Notes: generated by a model not told the origin, from the sequence alone. A stretch of 64,000 nucleotides of DNA from Lachnospiraceae bacterium (GCA_021202635.1 JAJQCQ010000044.1:33638-97637); one strand, 5' to 3'; positions 35,034-44,886 are shown, numbered from the stretch's first letter. A program made the numbers and translations.

Positions 35034-36869
35034 CTATTCTTCCTCATCCGCATCCGTCACAATCCTGTCTGTAAAAGCCTTTCCATCGCCCTTTTCATCA
35101 ATGGAAATCACTTTGATTCCATAGAGCTTTCCGCCGCTGTCAAGGTTTCCATAATCAAAGCAGTCCTGCCTGAATCCGCTCTCATTTACAGCAGTCACCT
35201 GCATATAATAAACTCCCATCGAAAGGCTCCCCAGCTGCACCTGCGGAATCCGGACATTGTTTTCCTCAAAAATCAGCTTTTTCATTTTATAATCCGTAGC
35301 GATTTTCACATCATAAGTGATTTCTTCACCGTCCACATCATAAGACAAATCCCAGGTAAGACTGTAGGTTCCATCCGCGTTCTTTTCCGGAATACCGACA
35401 TAAAACGGCCACGGTTTTTCAAGCTGTTCCAGATAATACTGATAATTCAGCTCAATTTCCGAGGCAATCTGATCCACCATTGTGTCGTATTTCTCCTCAT
35501 CCACCTTGGCGTACACCACATCCGGCTCCTGATACAGATAGCCTCTGACGACATCCGCGTAAGCCTGAACCTTTTCATCCACCTGCTCTTCCGCCAGATG
35601 ATGTGTTTTCAGATCTTTCACTGCGTCATCCAGAGCCTGTCGGTATTCTTCTACCCGGAACATCCGGTTAAAGAGAATCAGTCCCAGAAACTGTGTCATC
35701 CCCCTTTCCCAGGACAGTCCTTCTGAGTAATCCTTCCATTCATAATACGTCCGGCTAAAGGCAGCATCGTTATCCCAGGAAATAAAGTACCACTTATCGG
35801 AATTCAGAGCACTGTAGATATACGCATTTCTCGCTCCCGTATCATAGTTTCCAATCAGAATCTGAAACGCCATCCAGTAACTCAGATTCTCCAGATCAAA
35901 ATGGGTGTCCACGATGGTCTGAATGGGGATGGTATAATCGTTGAGCTCTTCGATCAGCGCAATCAGCTTGCTGTGATCGTCACTTCCCTTAATCTCCAGA
36001 TATTCTTCGAAAGCCTTCTCGTCATATTCCGGATCCGTACTCAGCTTCATAACCGCCTCGTACTCCTGCCATTCAAAAAAATTAATCTTATAAAATTGTC
36101 CATTGCGGTCCAGGCCATGGTTTTCCAGATAGGTTTTATTCATCTGTTCGACCTGTGTAAACAGCCCGTAATCTTCGTATTCCCCACTTCCTCCCGCAGT
36201 CAGATCCTTCACATATAAATGGACAAACTGCGTCCGGGCGCTGATCAGCTGTGGAATCTCCTTCATCAGATCATAAGCAAGCTTGTTCGAAAAACGAAGC
36301 GCATCACTGACGTGTTTATTCAGGGCAATCGTCCGCTGTTTCCGCCACTCTCCCTTTCCATCCTTTATCCGGACTTTGTAATTCTTCTGTGCAGACCGGG
36401 AGGATGTCTGCCCACGGATCTGCACCGTTACATTGGGAATTGTTTCTCCGTAGCCGTATTCTCCCTCCAGAGGGCCATCTTCATCCCCCACCTGGAGGAT
36501 TCCCTCTACCTTATAGCGGTCAATCCCTTCCTCATCATAGTAATACGCAGAATAGGAATTCACCTCCGTCCAGGTATGGTTCGTGCCATCGCCTTCATTT
36601 CCGGAATTGACGGTCAGATACATGGTAATGACGGACGTCTCATCGTCATCCTCGTAAAGGGCATCCCTGTCGCGAAGCGTTCCCTCCTGTTTCTTTTCTT
36701 TTTCTGCATAATCTCCAGAGTATTCTATCGTTTCTGTATCCAGAGCTTCCTCTGCCTGGGCGCCGCCAGACTCTGACAAAGCTGCAGACCACCCGGTCAT
36801 GGCGAAGAAAACTGCCCCTGCTGCGGAACCTCGCAGAAAATCTCTTCTTGAAATTCTTCTATGCCTCAA
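35034..36869 (-). CDS. CotH-family protein kinase, Tat-exported
   Basis: 611 residues. The start is read as TTG 36869, ten bases after AAAAGGAG and overlapping the pelG stop by 11 bases. From there the N-terminus is RHRRISRRDFLRGSAAG, a twin-arginine signal. The CotH domain has VQIRGQTSSRSAQKNYKVRI, ALNKHVSDALRFSNKLAYDL, GNYDTGARNAYIY and the metal-binding FISWDNDAAF, so it appears active. A C-terminal beta-sandwich (about 500-600) follows. CotH proteins are atypical Ser/Thr kinases known from spore coats and secretory pathways. Here it is coupled to a Pel export gene. Confidence 0.82.
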   Translation of the reverse strand: MRHRRISRRDFLRGSAAGAVFFAMTGWSAALSESGGAQAEEALDTETIEYSGDYAEKEKKQEGTLRDRDALYEDDDETSVITMYLTVNSGNEGDGTNHTWTEVNSYSAYYYDEEGIDRYKVEGILQVGDEDGPLEGEYGYGETIPNVTVQIRGQTSSRSAQKNYKVRIKDGKGEWRKQRTIALNKHVSDALRFSNKLAYDLMKEIPQLISARTQFVHLYVKDLTAGGSGEYEDYGLFTQVEQMNKTYLENHGLDRNGQFYKINFFEWQEYEAVMKLSTDPEYDEKAFEEYLEIKGSDDHSKLIALIEELNDYTIPIQTIVDTHFDLENLSYWMAFQILIGNYDTGARNAYIYSALNSDKWYFISWDNDAAFSRTYYEWKDYSEGLSWERGMTQFLGLILFNRMFRVEEYRQALDDAVKDLKTHHLAEEQVDEKVQAYADVVRGYLYQEPDVVYAKVDEEKYDTMVDQIASEIELNYQYYLEQLEKPWPFYVGIPEKNADGTYSLTWDLSYDVDGEEITYDVKIATDYKMKKLIFEENNVRIPQVQLGSLSMGVYYMQVTAVNESGFRQDCFDYGNLDSGGKLYGIKVISIDEKGDGKAFTDRIVTDADEEE

Positions 36870-38376
36870 ACTTTTTTCTCTCCTTTTCCGCCTGGCGGCT
36901 CCAGTATTCGTTCTCTTTTTCCACCTTCCTCTGATCCCTCCGGTCCAGGGCATCGCACAGAGTAGCCAGAAGTCCTTTCTCCCCATGCACGACAACCGCT
37001 GCGCGACTTAAGAGAAAATACGGAAGACGCCTGGTGTACCATTCCAGCCGAACCCACACAATCAGGAAAAAAGCAAATGCGCCAAGCGTAAATCCCAGCC
37101 CGTAATAATGAACCGGACTATACAGAATCTGCAGGATCGTTGCTCCCACACTGATGACGGCAAAAGCGGCCGTGCCTGCAAGTGCACCCGCATAGTCTTC
37201 AAAATACAGCAGAATCAGCATAACCGAATTCGCAATTGCGTAGACTCCATAACCAATACACAGGTATCGGAAAATGGAGACAGACAGATCATCAATACCG
37301 AGGGGAAGACGGTAGAGTATGATACTGCCCAGCACAACAAACAGAATCGAACAGATCAGCTGCTTATAGCTGTTCCCGGCCAGCTCCTGGCGCAGCACCG
37401 TGAGCATTTCCGTTTCCGCCTGCCCGATATCCCGGACGGAACCCTTGTCATTAAACAGGCTGTAATAGTTCCGATATTTAGGATAAAAGCGCACTTCCAC
37501 GGAGGTCACAAAATTCACCGTGGTGATCAGCAGAGAAAAGAATGCGCACAGTGCCGGGACATCATGAGAAGGCGCGCCGTAAAACAGGCCTTCTACCTGC
37601 ACCGCGAGCGGCCCGAAATACATGATCACCAAATGGGCAAACAGCCCGATATTCACAAACCCACCCGTAAAAGCCAGAGAGCGGTGACGGTCAAACCAGC
37701 GCAGAAATCCATACTTGCTGCCATCGCTCCTGGGAAAATAATCCAGCAGCATCTTGTAAAACCAGACCATCATAATGCCGTAGGCTACAATCACACAGAG
37801 CATCAGACTTTCAATGGATACCCAGCCAAGCACCACAAGGATTAGGGCAAGCAGGAAACCCGCCATCAGCGAGACCGCAAATCCGAGCAGGATTCCCTTA
37901 AAATCCTTCAGCGCAGTCAGATAGATCGTTTCTGTCCAGACCACCATCAGGACAAGGGAGAACCACAGGCAGACGATCTGGTAAGAAAGGCGCACACCGG
38001 AAAAATGAAGGAAAATCCCATACAGGATGCCGCCGATGGTCAGCATGATGCTTAAGCTTCCGTAAAAGGACGGCATAATCCGTTCCATTTTTTCTTCATA
38101 CAGCATATCTGATATGTAGCGGGTCACGACCATATTGAACCAGCTGGTGAATGTCAGCGAGACCAGCAGGCTGTAGGTCAGCATGCAGTTCATCAGCTCC
38201 CGGTCATGACGCCCCATGCCGCCAAGTGTGGCAATCAGAGCCATCCCCACCAGCAGGACCACCCCCAGCAGCATCGGGCCGCAGCAGATGATCCCGGCAT
38301 ACCCATACGCGCGGCAGAGCGCTGCGATCCCTTTTTTCTGAAACAATCTTTTTAATGAAAATCCAATTCCTGCCAT
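36859..38376 (-). CDS. pelG: Pel polysaccharide transporter PelG
   Basis: 505 residues with about twelve membrane helices and the family start MAGIGFSLKRLFQKKG. Other marks are SLTFTSWFNMVVTRYISDMLYE, GYGVYAIANSVMLILLYFEDY and a cytoplasmic charged tail. PelG is a MOP-superfamily inner-membrane protein that, with PelD, PelE and PelF, synthesises and exports the Pel exopolysaccharide. The start lies inside pelF (25-base overlap) and the end overlaps the cotH start. Confidence 0.93.
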   Translation of the reverse strand: MAGIGFSLKRLFQKKGIAALCRAYGYAGIICCGPMLLGVVLLVGMALIATLGGMGRHDRELMNCMLTYSLLVSLTFTSWFNMVVTRYISDMLYEEKMERIMPSFYGSLSIMLTIGGILYGIFLHFSGVRLSYQIVCLWFSLVLMVVWTETIYLTALKDFKGILLGFAVSLMAGFLLALILVVLGWVSIESLMLCVIVAYGIMMVWFYKMLLDYFPRSDGSKYGFLRWFDRHRSLAFTGGFVNIGLFAHLVIMYFGPLAVQVEGLFYGAPSHDVPALCAFFSLLITTVNFVTSVEVRFYPKYRNYYSLFNDKGSVRDIGQAETEMLTVLRQELAGNSYKQLICSILFVVLGSIILYRLPLGIDDLSVSIFRYLCIGYGVYAIANSVMLILLYFEDYAGALAGTAAFAVISVGATILQILYSPVHYYGLGFTLGAFAFFLIVWVRLEWYTRRLPYFLLSRAAVVVHGEKGLLATLCDALDRRDQRKVEKENEYWSRQAEKERKKFEA

Positions 38377-39776
38377 CTGCGAAACACCTCATCATACGTT
38401 TCCTGATACTTCTTTATCATATCCTCATGCCGGTAGTATCGCTCCACCCGCTTTTTTGCTCTCTCGCCCATCTGCACCCGCTCCGCGGGATCCGCACACA
38501 TTTTCCGCATGGCCTCACATAAGCCCTCCCGGTGCATCGGCGGCGCGCAATAGCCTGCGCGGCCAAGCGTATCCTCTGACGTCCCCAGCAGCAGCTCCTT
38601 GCAGCTACCCACGTCGGTCGTCACACAGGGGCGCCCGGCCGCAAAGGATTCAATCACAGCCAGCGGCTGCCCTTCGGAAATGCTGGTCAGAATCGTAAAA
38701 TCAAATTTTTCCATCCACTCCAGCACATTGATCGAACCGGTAAAGTGAATATCCTTTGTACCAAGCTGCCGGGCCAGTTCATAGCACTCTTCGGAATAAT
38801 CCCTGTCATCCTCCGGCCCGCAAATCCAAAGCCTGGCTTCCGGCACCCTGACCTTCAGCTCCGAGAAGGCGTAAAGCAGCGTCTTTACATCCTTGATCGG
38901 CGCGATTCGCAGGACAGCCCCGATGTCCACATAGCCATTGTCCGCTTTGGGCGGAATCCGGCAGAAGCGATCGTAGTGGATACCGTTCGATATGTAACGG
39001 CATTTTTGAGGAGAAGCGCCCATTTCAATCTGCATTTCTCTTGCCCGCTCAAAAAGACTGGTAATCATCACGGCCCCGTCATAGGCAGCTGCGGAAAGCA
39101 TGTAGAAAAAGCGAACCCAAAATCGTTTAAAGGTCGGCTGCACCCAATTGGCACGGATGATTTCTTCCTCCCGCTCTCTCGTGTAAATCCCGTGCTCCGT
39201 AATCATACAGGGGGCATGGTATTTCCACCCGCCAAGTCTGGCCAGGACACCGGCATAGCCGGTAGCGATGGCATGATACACATCCGCCTGCGGCACCTCC
39301 GACTGCAGGAGGTATAAAAGCGGATATATCATAGAGCGCACCGTGTGGAACAGGTCCGCGAAAGCCGTGTACGGATACTCTTCCGTGCAGATTTTCGTGA
39401 GAATATCCAGGAAATCCGGACTTGCCAGAAAAGCCCCCGGCGAAATTTTCTGTTCCTGAAAGATGGAAAAAAGAGTCTCCCAGTCTGGCCTGCGGCAGTT
39501 GATCATCTCCCGCAGCGCCTGCATTTCTTCCTCCGTAAAGGAATGCCTCTGCTTCCGGAATCCTTCCTGCATGGCGTCGTTTAAGAAGACCTCATGCACC
39601 TCCGTCACGTTTTCCGGCAGCTCATACCTGAACTTTCCCCGGTCCTCCGAGGAAGCGCCGATGGCCCAGATCACAAACTCATGCTCCGGCATGGCCTTGA
39701 TATACTGGTGCATCCAGGTAGACACACCGCCAGTCACATAGGGATAACAGCCCTCCAGAATGACACAGATCTTCAC
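38352..39776 (-). CDS. pelF: Pel polysaccharide glycosyltransferase PelF
   Basis: 474 residues, GT4 family with the PelF N-terminal domain. CVILEGCYPYVTGGVSTWMH is the PelF signature. ITEHGIYTREREEEI, the nucleotide-sugar block VLRIAPIKDVKTLLYAF, and the EX7E motif EGQPLAVIE are present. PelF polymerises UDP-GlcNAc/GalNAc in the cytoplasm. It starts with GTG 39776 in a four-base overlap with the gene before it. Confidence 0.94.
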   Translation of the reverse strand: MKICVILEGCYPYVTGGVSTWMHQYIKAMPEHEFVIWAIGASSEDRGKFRYELPENVTEVHEVFLNDAMQEGFRKQRHSFTEEEMQALREMINCRRPDWETLFSIFQEQKISPGAFLASPDFLDILTKICTEEYPYTAFADLFHTVRSMIYPLLYLLQSEVPQADVYHAIATGYAGVLARLGGWKYHAPCMITEHGIYTREREEEIIRANWVQPTFKRFWVRFFYMLSAAAYDGAVMITSLFERAREMQIEMGASPQKCRYISNGIHYDRFCRIPPKADNGYVDIGAVLRIAPIKDVKTLLYAFSELKVRVPEARLWICGPEDDRDYSEECYELARQLGTKDIHFTGSINVLEWMEKFDFTILTSISEGQPLAVIESFAAGRPCVTTDVGSCKELLLGTSEDTLGRAGYCAPPMHREGLCEAMRKMCADPAERVQMGERAKKRVERYYRHEDMIKKYQETYDEVFRRWQELDFH

Positions 39777-41632
39777 TCGCTCACCCTCTTTTCTACAAAC
39801 ACAGATGCCGCTGTCGCTTTGAGCAGATACAGATTTCCGGTCAGTTGCGTCAGTTCACCGCCGGTCACCTCACCCGGTTCCCATGCATTGAATCGAAGCA
39901 TCAGCCAGGCTTCATCGTAAAAATTCTCCAGGGAGATTTCCAGACCGTCTTCCCGCTGCACACGCTCCACATCCAGATAATAGAATCGCTGCACAGCGCC
40001 CGCCACCTCGCTCCCGGTCAGCCGGCGAAGCTCCGGCGCGGCGGTATACAGCCAGTCCACATAGTCCGTCAGGTTGGAAAACATCGTCTCCCATCCCAGC
40101 TCTGCTCCCCGGTCTTCATCCATCACATCATCCGGATGCTGGAAGTGCGAACTGATATAATGAAAATTCAATTCAGAGAGAGCCGCCAGCTCCGTGTATT
40201 CTCCCATCAGATAACCGGAAATCACACGAGGAGTCTCCACAATTCCGTCCGCAGCCACTTCAAACTCCTGCTCATATTCCAGACCGTCTCCGTCCTCGCC
40301 ATCGGCCAGGTAAATGCTGGCGATCGCCCGAATATTCCCGAACTCACTGCTCAGCATTTCTCTGCCTTCTGCTGAAAGAATATTGGACGGCGGCACATAC
40401 ACAGAGAACGTCTCCGTCGGATACAGAGATTCACAAAAGCTTACCAGCTCCGCAATTCCTGCTTTCATATCATCATAGCTGGCCCAGGCCTTATAGGAAT
40501 CGTACTCTTTCGTGTAAATGGAATCGTCCAGTACAAGCGGCATATGATTGTAGCCGTGCAGGCCGATCTCCCCGCCCGAGGAGAGCAGCATGTTTCCAAA
40601 ATATTGGAAGCGTGATGTTCCTGTATTCGTGGAAAACGGCCCTTCAATCTGGTCGGAATATTCTTCAATCACCAGGCCGGTATAGCGGATCCCATACTCC
40701 TCTGTCAGACTGCGGATGTCCTCCCACCAGACCTGCGTATAGAATGTGGAAATATCCATGTTGTAATCTCTCTCGATATACGAGCTTTCGCCGCCCGGAA
40801 CCGGAGACGGAAAATCATCCAGATACCAGACCGAAGCGTTGATTACCGGCCAGATACTGGTATCATCCAGGTAGCTGTAGGCGGAGGAATAAAAGCCGCG
40901 ATATGCTTTGTCATAAATACCAAGGTTGACGACTACCGCCTTTCCTTTTCCCAGCGTGCGCTCCCACAGAAGCGGCGTCTCAGCCTCATCACAGGTCACC
41001 AGATGCACCGTGCAGTCTGCTTCCAGAGTCACGACATAGCTGGATTCAAAGCTCTCTGCCAGGTAATAATCGGTCTTTTCACCGTAAAGCATCGTATCAT
41101 CCACAAAACGCACGCCCGGCGTCTCATAATATTCTGCCCCCATCGACTGTACTCCGGCAACCTGATAGAGCCAGAGCGCTGCCGGACTGTATTCCGGGAC
41201 CAGAGCCAGAAGAAGCTTCCCGCCGTCCGAAACCCACGTCCGCAAATCCTCCAGCCAGTACAGATCATCAAATGTGGCGACACCCAGCACCAGTGTGTCA
41301 AACGCTTCCAGCTCCGGCACCTCCTGCGTGTCTGCGTCCACCTCCAGATAATCCACTTTCATATCGGTAAGAATCTGCGGCATCTGTTCGTGCAGAAGAA
41401 CCGAGTTTCCATCCTCTGACTGCCACACATAAAGGCAGTCCGGCTCCTCTTGCGCATTCTCTGTCGCGGCAGCCGTAAAAGAGGCTGCCTCCTCCTCGCC
41501 AATCAGAGAGACCAGACGCACCGTCTGATTCTGTACCTTCCAGCTGTTCTGTCCCAGAAGCGCAATCACCAGCGCCGCAAAAACGGCCACAACCCCTGCG
41601 ATCGAAATAAAATTGCTTTTAAACTTCCGCAT
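39773..41632 (-). CDS. pelA: Pel deacetylase-like protein (DUF2194 type), membrane-anchored
   Basis: 619 residues. One N-terminal membrane helix (about 8-28), then a GATase/NAD-like domain (LVLGVATFDDLYWL, GGKLLLALVPEYSPAA), followed by a polysaccharide-deacetylase-like barrel: YTGLVIEEY, GEIGLHGYNHMP, ISSHFQHPDD. These supply the Asp/His metal ligands expected of a carbohydrate esterase 4-like site. In Gram-positive Pel operons this protein takes the place of PelA's deacetylase domain and lacks the hydrolase half. The start 41632 follows AAAGGAGG and overlaps pelE by 14 bases. It probably deacetylates Pel outside the cell. Confidence 0.82.
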   Translation of the reverse strand: MRKFKSNFISIAGVVAVFAALVIALLGQNSWKVQNQTVRLVSLIGEEEAASFTAAATENAQEEPDCLYVWQSEDGNSVLLHEQMPQILTDMKVDYLEVDADTQEVPELEAFDTLVLGVATFDDLYWLEDLRTWVSDGGKLLLALVPEYSPAALWLYQVAGVQSMGAEYYETPGVRFVDDTMLYGEKTDYYLAESFESSYVVTLEADCTVHLVTCDEAETPLLWERTLGKGKAVVVNLGIYDKAYRGFYSSAYSYLDDTSIWPVINASVWYLDDFPSPVPGGESSYIERDYNMDISTFYTQVWWEDIRSLTEEYGIRYTGLVIEEYSDQIEGPFSTNTGTSRFQYFGNMLLSSGGEIGLHGYNHMPLVLDDSIYTKEYDSYKAWASYDDMKAGIAELVSFCESLYPTETFSVYVPPSNILSAEGREMLSSEFGNIRAIASIYLADGEDGDGLEYEQEFEVAADGIVETPRVISGYLMGEYTELAALSELNFHYISSHFQHPDDVMDEDRGAELGWETMFSNLTDYVDWLYTAAPELRRLTGSEVAGAVQRFYYLDVERVQREDGLEISLENFYDEAWLMLRFNAWEPGEVTGGELTQLTGNLYLLKATAASVFVEKRVSE

Positions 41633-42596
41633 GATGGCCTCCTTTACCCGTGCCAGCGCCACGCGCACCGCCCTCTGTCCGCGGACGCGTTCCGTCTCCA
41701 GTCTCCGAAGCGCCCGCACCGTTCCAGAACTGTACCTTCTCTCTGCCCGCAGCAGACAGATAAACCTGCTGCTTCTGTATCTCAGCAAGTACCGCATCGA
41801 TCCCATCCCGGTCCCGCATCTGGGCGAAATAGTCAATCAGAAGCAAATAGCCACTCTCTTCGGCCGGCCACTGCCGGATGATCTGCTCCATATCCTCCCG
41901 GGCCGCCTCATATTCCCCAAGCTCCAGCTCTGCTTCCGCCAGTGCGTACCGCCAGGAGACGGAGTCCGGTTCCCGCCCGGCTTTTTCCTTTAAAAGAGCC
42001 GCATACCTCCGCAGACGGATCCGACGGTTATTTCCTTCCGCCAGACCGCTGCCCAGATATCTTTTCAGAAGCGACAGATAGTCCTCTGTCAGTCTTAGAT
42101 CCTCCGGCCTGCGCACCATTTCCCGCTCCAGCTCCTGGAACTGTACGTCATACCTGGTCTGCATCTGTGCCAGCGCGGTGACAGCGTAATGCACCACCTC
42201 CGTATCGTCATTGGTACGGGCCGACAAAAGCTGATCACTGTATTTTTCCGGGTCGTCATACATGATATCCAGCATCAACTCCCGCCGCATGGACGGGGCA
42301 TTGATCAGCAATGCCTCCTCGAGCGGCACGACCCGGTCTTCCGTCGTATCCTCCTCCATCAGAATGCTTCGGTAGACCTCATCATTGTTCAAAAGCTTCT
42401 CAATGCCAACCTCCTCGCGGATCTCTCCTTTTCCTCTGGCACGGATTTCCAGCACCAGCAGTGTGCCGATCCCCCATACCGGGACAAACACCGCCAGCGG
42501 CATAATCATACGGCTGCACCTTAATATATGAATCCGCATCAGCACGTATAAAAGCAGGCAGATCAGCAAATGTATGATCAAAAATAACTCCAGCAT
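41619..42596 (-). CDS. pelE: Pel biosynthesis protein PelE-like (two helices plus TPR)
   Basis: 325 residues. Two N-terminal membrane helices (about 2-20 and 28-50), then LLNNDEVYRSIL, a PelE-type region EEALLINAPSMRRELMLDI, and tetratricopeptide-like helices (about 150-300, for example WRYALAEAELELGEYEAA). PelE links PelD with the synthase complex. AAAGGGAG precedes ATG 42596; the longer frame to 42653 has no site. It lies between pelD and the deacetylase gene, the standard place. Confidence 0.85.
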   Translation of the reverse strand: MLELFLIIHLLICLLLYVLMRIHILRCSRMIMPLAVFVPVWGIGTLLVLEIRARGKGEIREEVGIEKLLNNDEVYRSILMEEDTTEDRVVPLEEALLINAPSMRRELMLDIMYDDPEKYSDQLLSARTNDDTEVVHYAVTALAQMQTRYDVQFQELEREMVRRPEDLRLTEDYLSLLKRYLGSGLAEGNNRRIRLRRYAALLKEKAGREPDSVSWRYALAEAELELGEYEAAREDMEQIIRQWPAEESGYLLLIDYFAQMRDRDGIDAVLAEIQKQQVYLSAAGREKVQFWNGAGASETGDGTRPRTEGGARGAGTGKGGHHAEV

Positions 42597-42687
42597 ATTC
42601 TCCCTTTCCGGCTTTTTCCTATTGTGCGTCCCTCGTCCGCTCACACACCGCATCTTTCACAGCAGACGCGGCATCCCCGGCCAGACG

Positions 42688-44886
42688 TTAGCAGGGGGCT
42701 GCTTCCACCGTGTCCACAATCTCATAGGAAATTCCGTTCTTCACCAGTCGGTCCTCCACGATGGCAGCACTCTGACGATTTGCCTGCGTCAATACCAGAT
42801 ACAGACAGCCGTCCTCACCCGCTCCCAGGGTGTCGGTCGCCCTCACAAGCCCGGCCAGCCTGCTGCCGCAGGATTCCAGGTTTTCTCCGGGAAGACGGAA
42901 CAGCACATATTCCGATGTACCGGCTATCCGCATCGCCTCCTGGGTCTCTACAATCCCGCGAAGACGTTTGGGATAGACCACATTGGTTCCCGGATAATAG
43001 TTTTCTTTTTCCTGCAGTTCCTCATAGCGAAGCACTTTCAGGAATGCGCTTTGTACCAGCCCGCACATGATATGGAAAATATTCACATAGTCCATGCCAT
43101 ATTGTTCCGGACGTGACTCCCACACAGTAATCAGAAGAACCAGCTGATCTGCTCCACTCTCACGGGCAGCGTTCTCCACAGGCAGATCGGTTCTGTCAGC
43201 AGGCACCGTATTCCGGTAAACACCACCCGCATAGACCGGACAATGCTCTGCCAGTCTGGTGTTTTTCCAGACTTCTCCGGATGCAACTGTTTCCATCATC
43301 TCCTGATAATTCCCCAGGTCCAGCGATTTCAGAAGCCGTCCCATCCAGCCGTCTGAGCAAACGACCAGGCGCCCGAACCGCTGACCGGGTTCTATCGAAT
43401 AAATCGCAATGCTTTGGTTCTGCAAAATATCCTCAAGCACTCCCAGACCATCCAGGAAAATTTTTTCCGGCTGTTCACTGTCCAACTTTTGCACTGCGTC
43501 AAAGATTTTTCCAAAGCTGTCTTTGAAGCCAAGAATCTGCCGCTTATATTCCCCCTTATTCTGCAGCGAGTTCTGATAAACATCATTCAGAAACAGGTAC
43601 TTGCCGCGCAGCAGCTCATATTCCGCATGGGCAAATTCTCTCTCCTTCTCCTTCTTATCCCGGATATAACCGGTGATGGAACCGGCCATCACATAGACGG
43701 CAAAGGGAAGCCAGTTCTCAATCACATAAAACAGCTGCAGTTCCGACACACCGATCAGCGAATATTCCCGTACCAGCGCCAGACACTCCAGCACCGCTGC
43801 CAGGACCCCATAACGCATTCCCCAGGCAGTCGCTACAATCATAATGTAAAACAGCCTGACATCCACAAACCGAAAATACACGGAGTCCGAGGTAAAACCG
43901 GCAATCCCTTCCGCCAGCAAAAAGAAAACCAGAATTTCTATATAGCGAAGCACGACCGCCCCGGCCTTGCCAAAGGTCCGGACCACTCGTTCCAAAAAGC
44001 GTTTTCCGCTTCCCTCCGCCTGCAAAAACCGCTGATAGTATTCCTCCATATCATCGGGTACATCATCCATCGGCAGGAAACCATATTTTTCTCTCAGGCT
44101 TCCGGATAAATCGTTTCCCGCAAAAGAGCAGCTCTGGTTCTCATACACTACCTGCACGTCCGGCCGGAGCGTTCTCAGCCGGTCCGCGACCTCTCCCCAG
44201 GTATGCCTGTAGCCGCTGGCCGCCAGATAGACTCCATTCCCCTGATCCCGGTCATCTGTCATACGGATCAGGAGCACCAGCAGATCATCCCAGGACAGAA
44301 AGTCAGCTGCCTCTTCTTTTCCATAGGGCAAAATCACCTTTTCCCCTTCTCTCACGCTGCGGAACATCCTGGCCAGAAATCCCTGCGTACTTCCCAGATC
44401 AGCCAGATACGGCGTCAGCAGAATCGTCAGCTGCATGCCGCATTTCTTCACATAAAATTCCGCCATATTCTCTTCCTGTGCTGCCGCCAGGGCGTTGCAC
44501 GTCGCATATTCACGTGCCGTCCCGCCCTCTTCCGTTTCCTGTATTTCCCGGAAATTTCTGCTCTCCGTGCCGGAAATCAGAATGAAGCTTTCCACCCGGG
44601 TGCGTCCGCACTCAGCAAGCGTCTTTTCCAGATATTGCTGCCCGCCGGACAGGCCTGCGCCGCCATCCGCATAGCCGGAAAGATACCAGACTGCATGAAA
44701 ATTATATGCGTCAAAAAGGTGCCCGAATTTATTTTCCTCCGGTTCCACCGTATACGTCCGGATATTCTTATGGGTCACACTGCAGACATCCCTTCCTGCA
44801 AGGACCACCCTGTAATAAGCAGCCACTTTTTTTAATTGTTCCGCAGTAAACAAGCCGGTATTTCCCGTAATCAGAATTGTCTCCAT
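42688..44886 (-). CDS. pelD: PelD-like c-di-GMP receptor with N-terminal SDR-like domain
   Basis: 732 residues. The N-terminal part (1-295) is an atypical SDR/epimerase-like Rossmann domain (ILITGNTGLFTAEQ, FILISGTESRN). About four membrane helices follow (310-407), then a coiled coil (408-440), a GAF domain (about 450-620) and a degenerate GGDEF domain (about 640-732). In that domain the active site reads EDGCL (691-695), but the inhibitory RxxD is intact as RATD (682-685). PelD binds c-di-GMP there and switches on Pel synthesis. It is the first gene of the operon, behind a GEMM riboswitch. GAAAGGA lies 12 bases before ATG 44886. Confidence 0.88.
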   Translation of the reverse strand: METILITGNTGLFTAEQLKKVAAYYRVVLAGRDVCSVTHKNIRTYTVEPEENKFGHLFDAYNFHAVWYLSGYADGGAGLSGGQQYLEKTLAECGRTRVESFILISGTESRNFREIQETEEGGTAREYATCNALAAAQEENMAEFYVKKCGMQLTILLTPYLADLGSTQGFLARMFRSVREGEKVILPYGKEEAADFLSWDDLLVLLIRMTDDRDQGNGVYLAASGYRHTWGEVADRLRTLRPDVQVVYENQSCSFAGNDLSGSLREKYGFLPMDDVPDDMEEYYQRFLQAEGSGKRFLERVVRTFGKAGAVVLRYIEILVFFLLAEGIAGFTSDSVYFRFVDVRLFYIMIVATAWGMRYGVLAAVLECLALVREYSLIGVSELQLFYVIENWLPFAVYVMAGSITGYIRDKKEKEREFAHAEYELLRGKYLFLNDVYQNSLQNKGEYKRQILGFKDSFGKIFDAVQKLDSEQPEKIFLDGLGVLEDILQNQSIAIYSIEPGQRFGRLVVCSDGWMGRLLKSLDLGNYQEMMETVASGEVWKNTRLAEHCPVYAGGVYRNTVPADRTDLPVENAARESGADQLVLLITVWESRPEQYGMDYVNIFHIMCGLVQSAFLKVLRYEELQEKENYYPGTNVVYPKRLRGIVETQEAMRIAGTSEYVLFRLPGENLESCGSRLAGLVRATDTLGAGEDGCLYLVLTQANRQSAAIVEDRLVKNGISYEIVDTVEAAPC

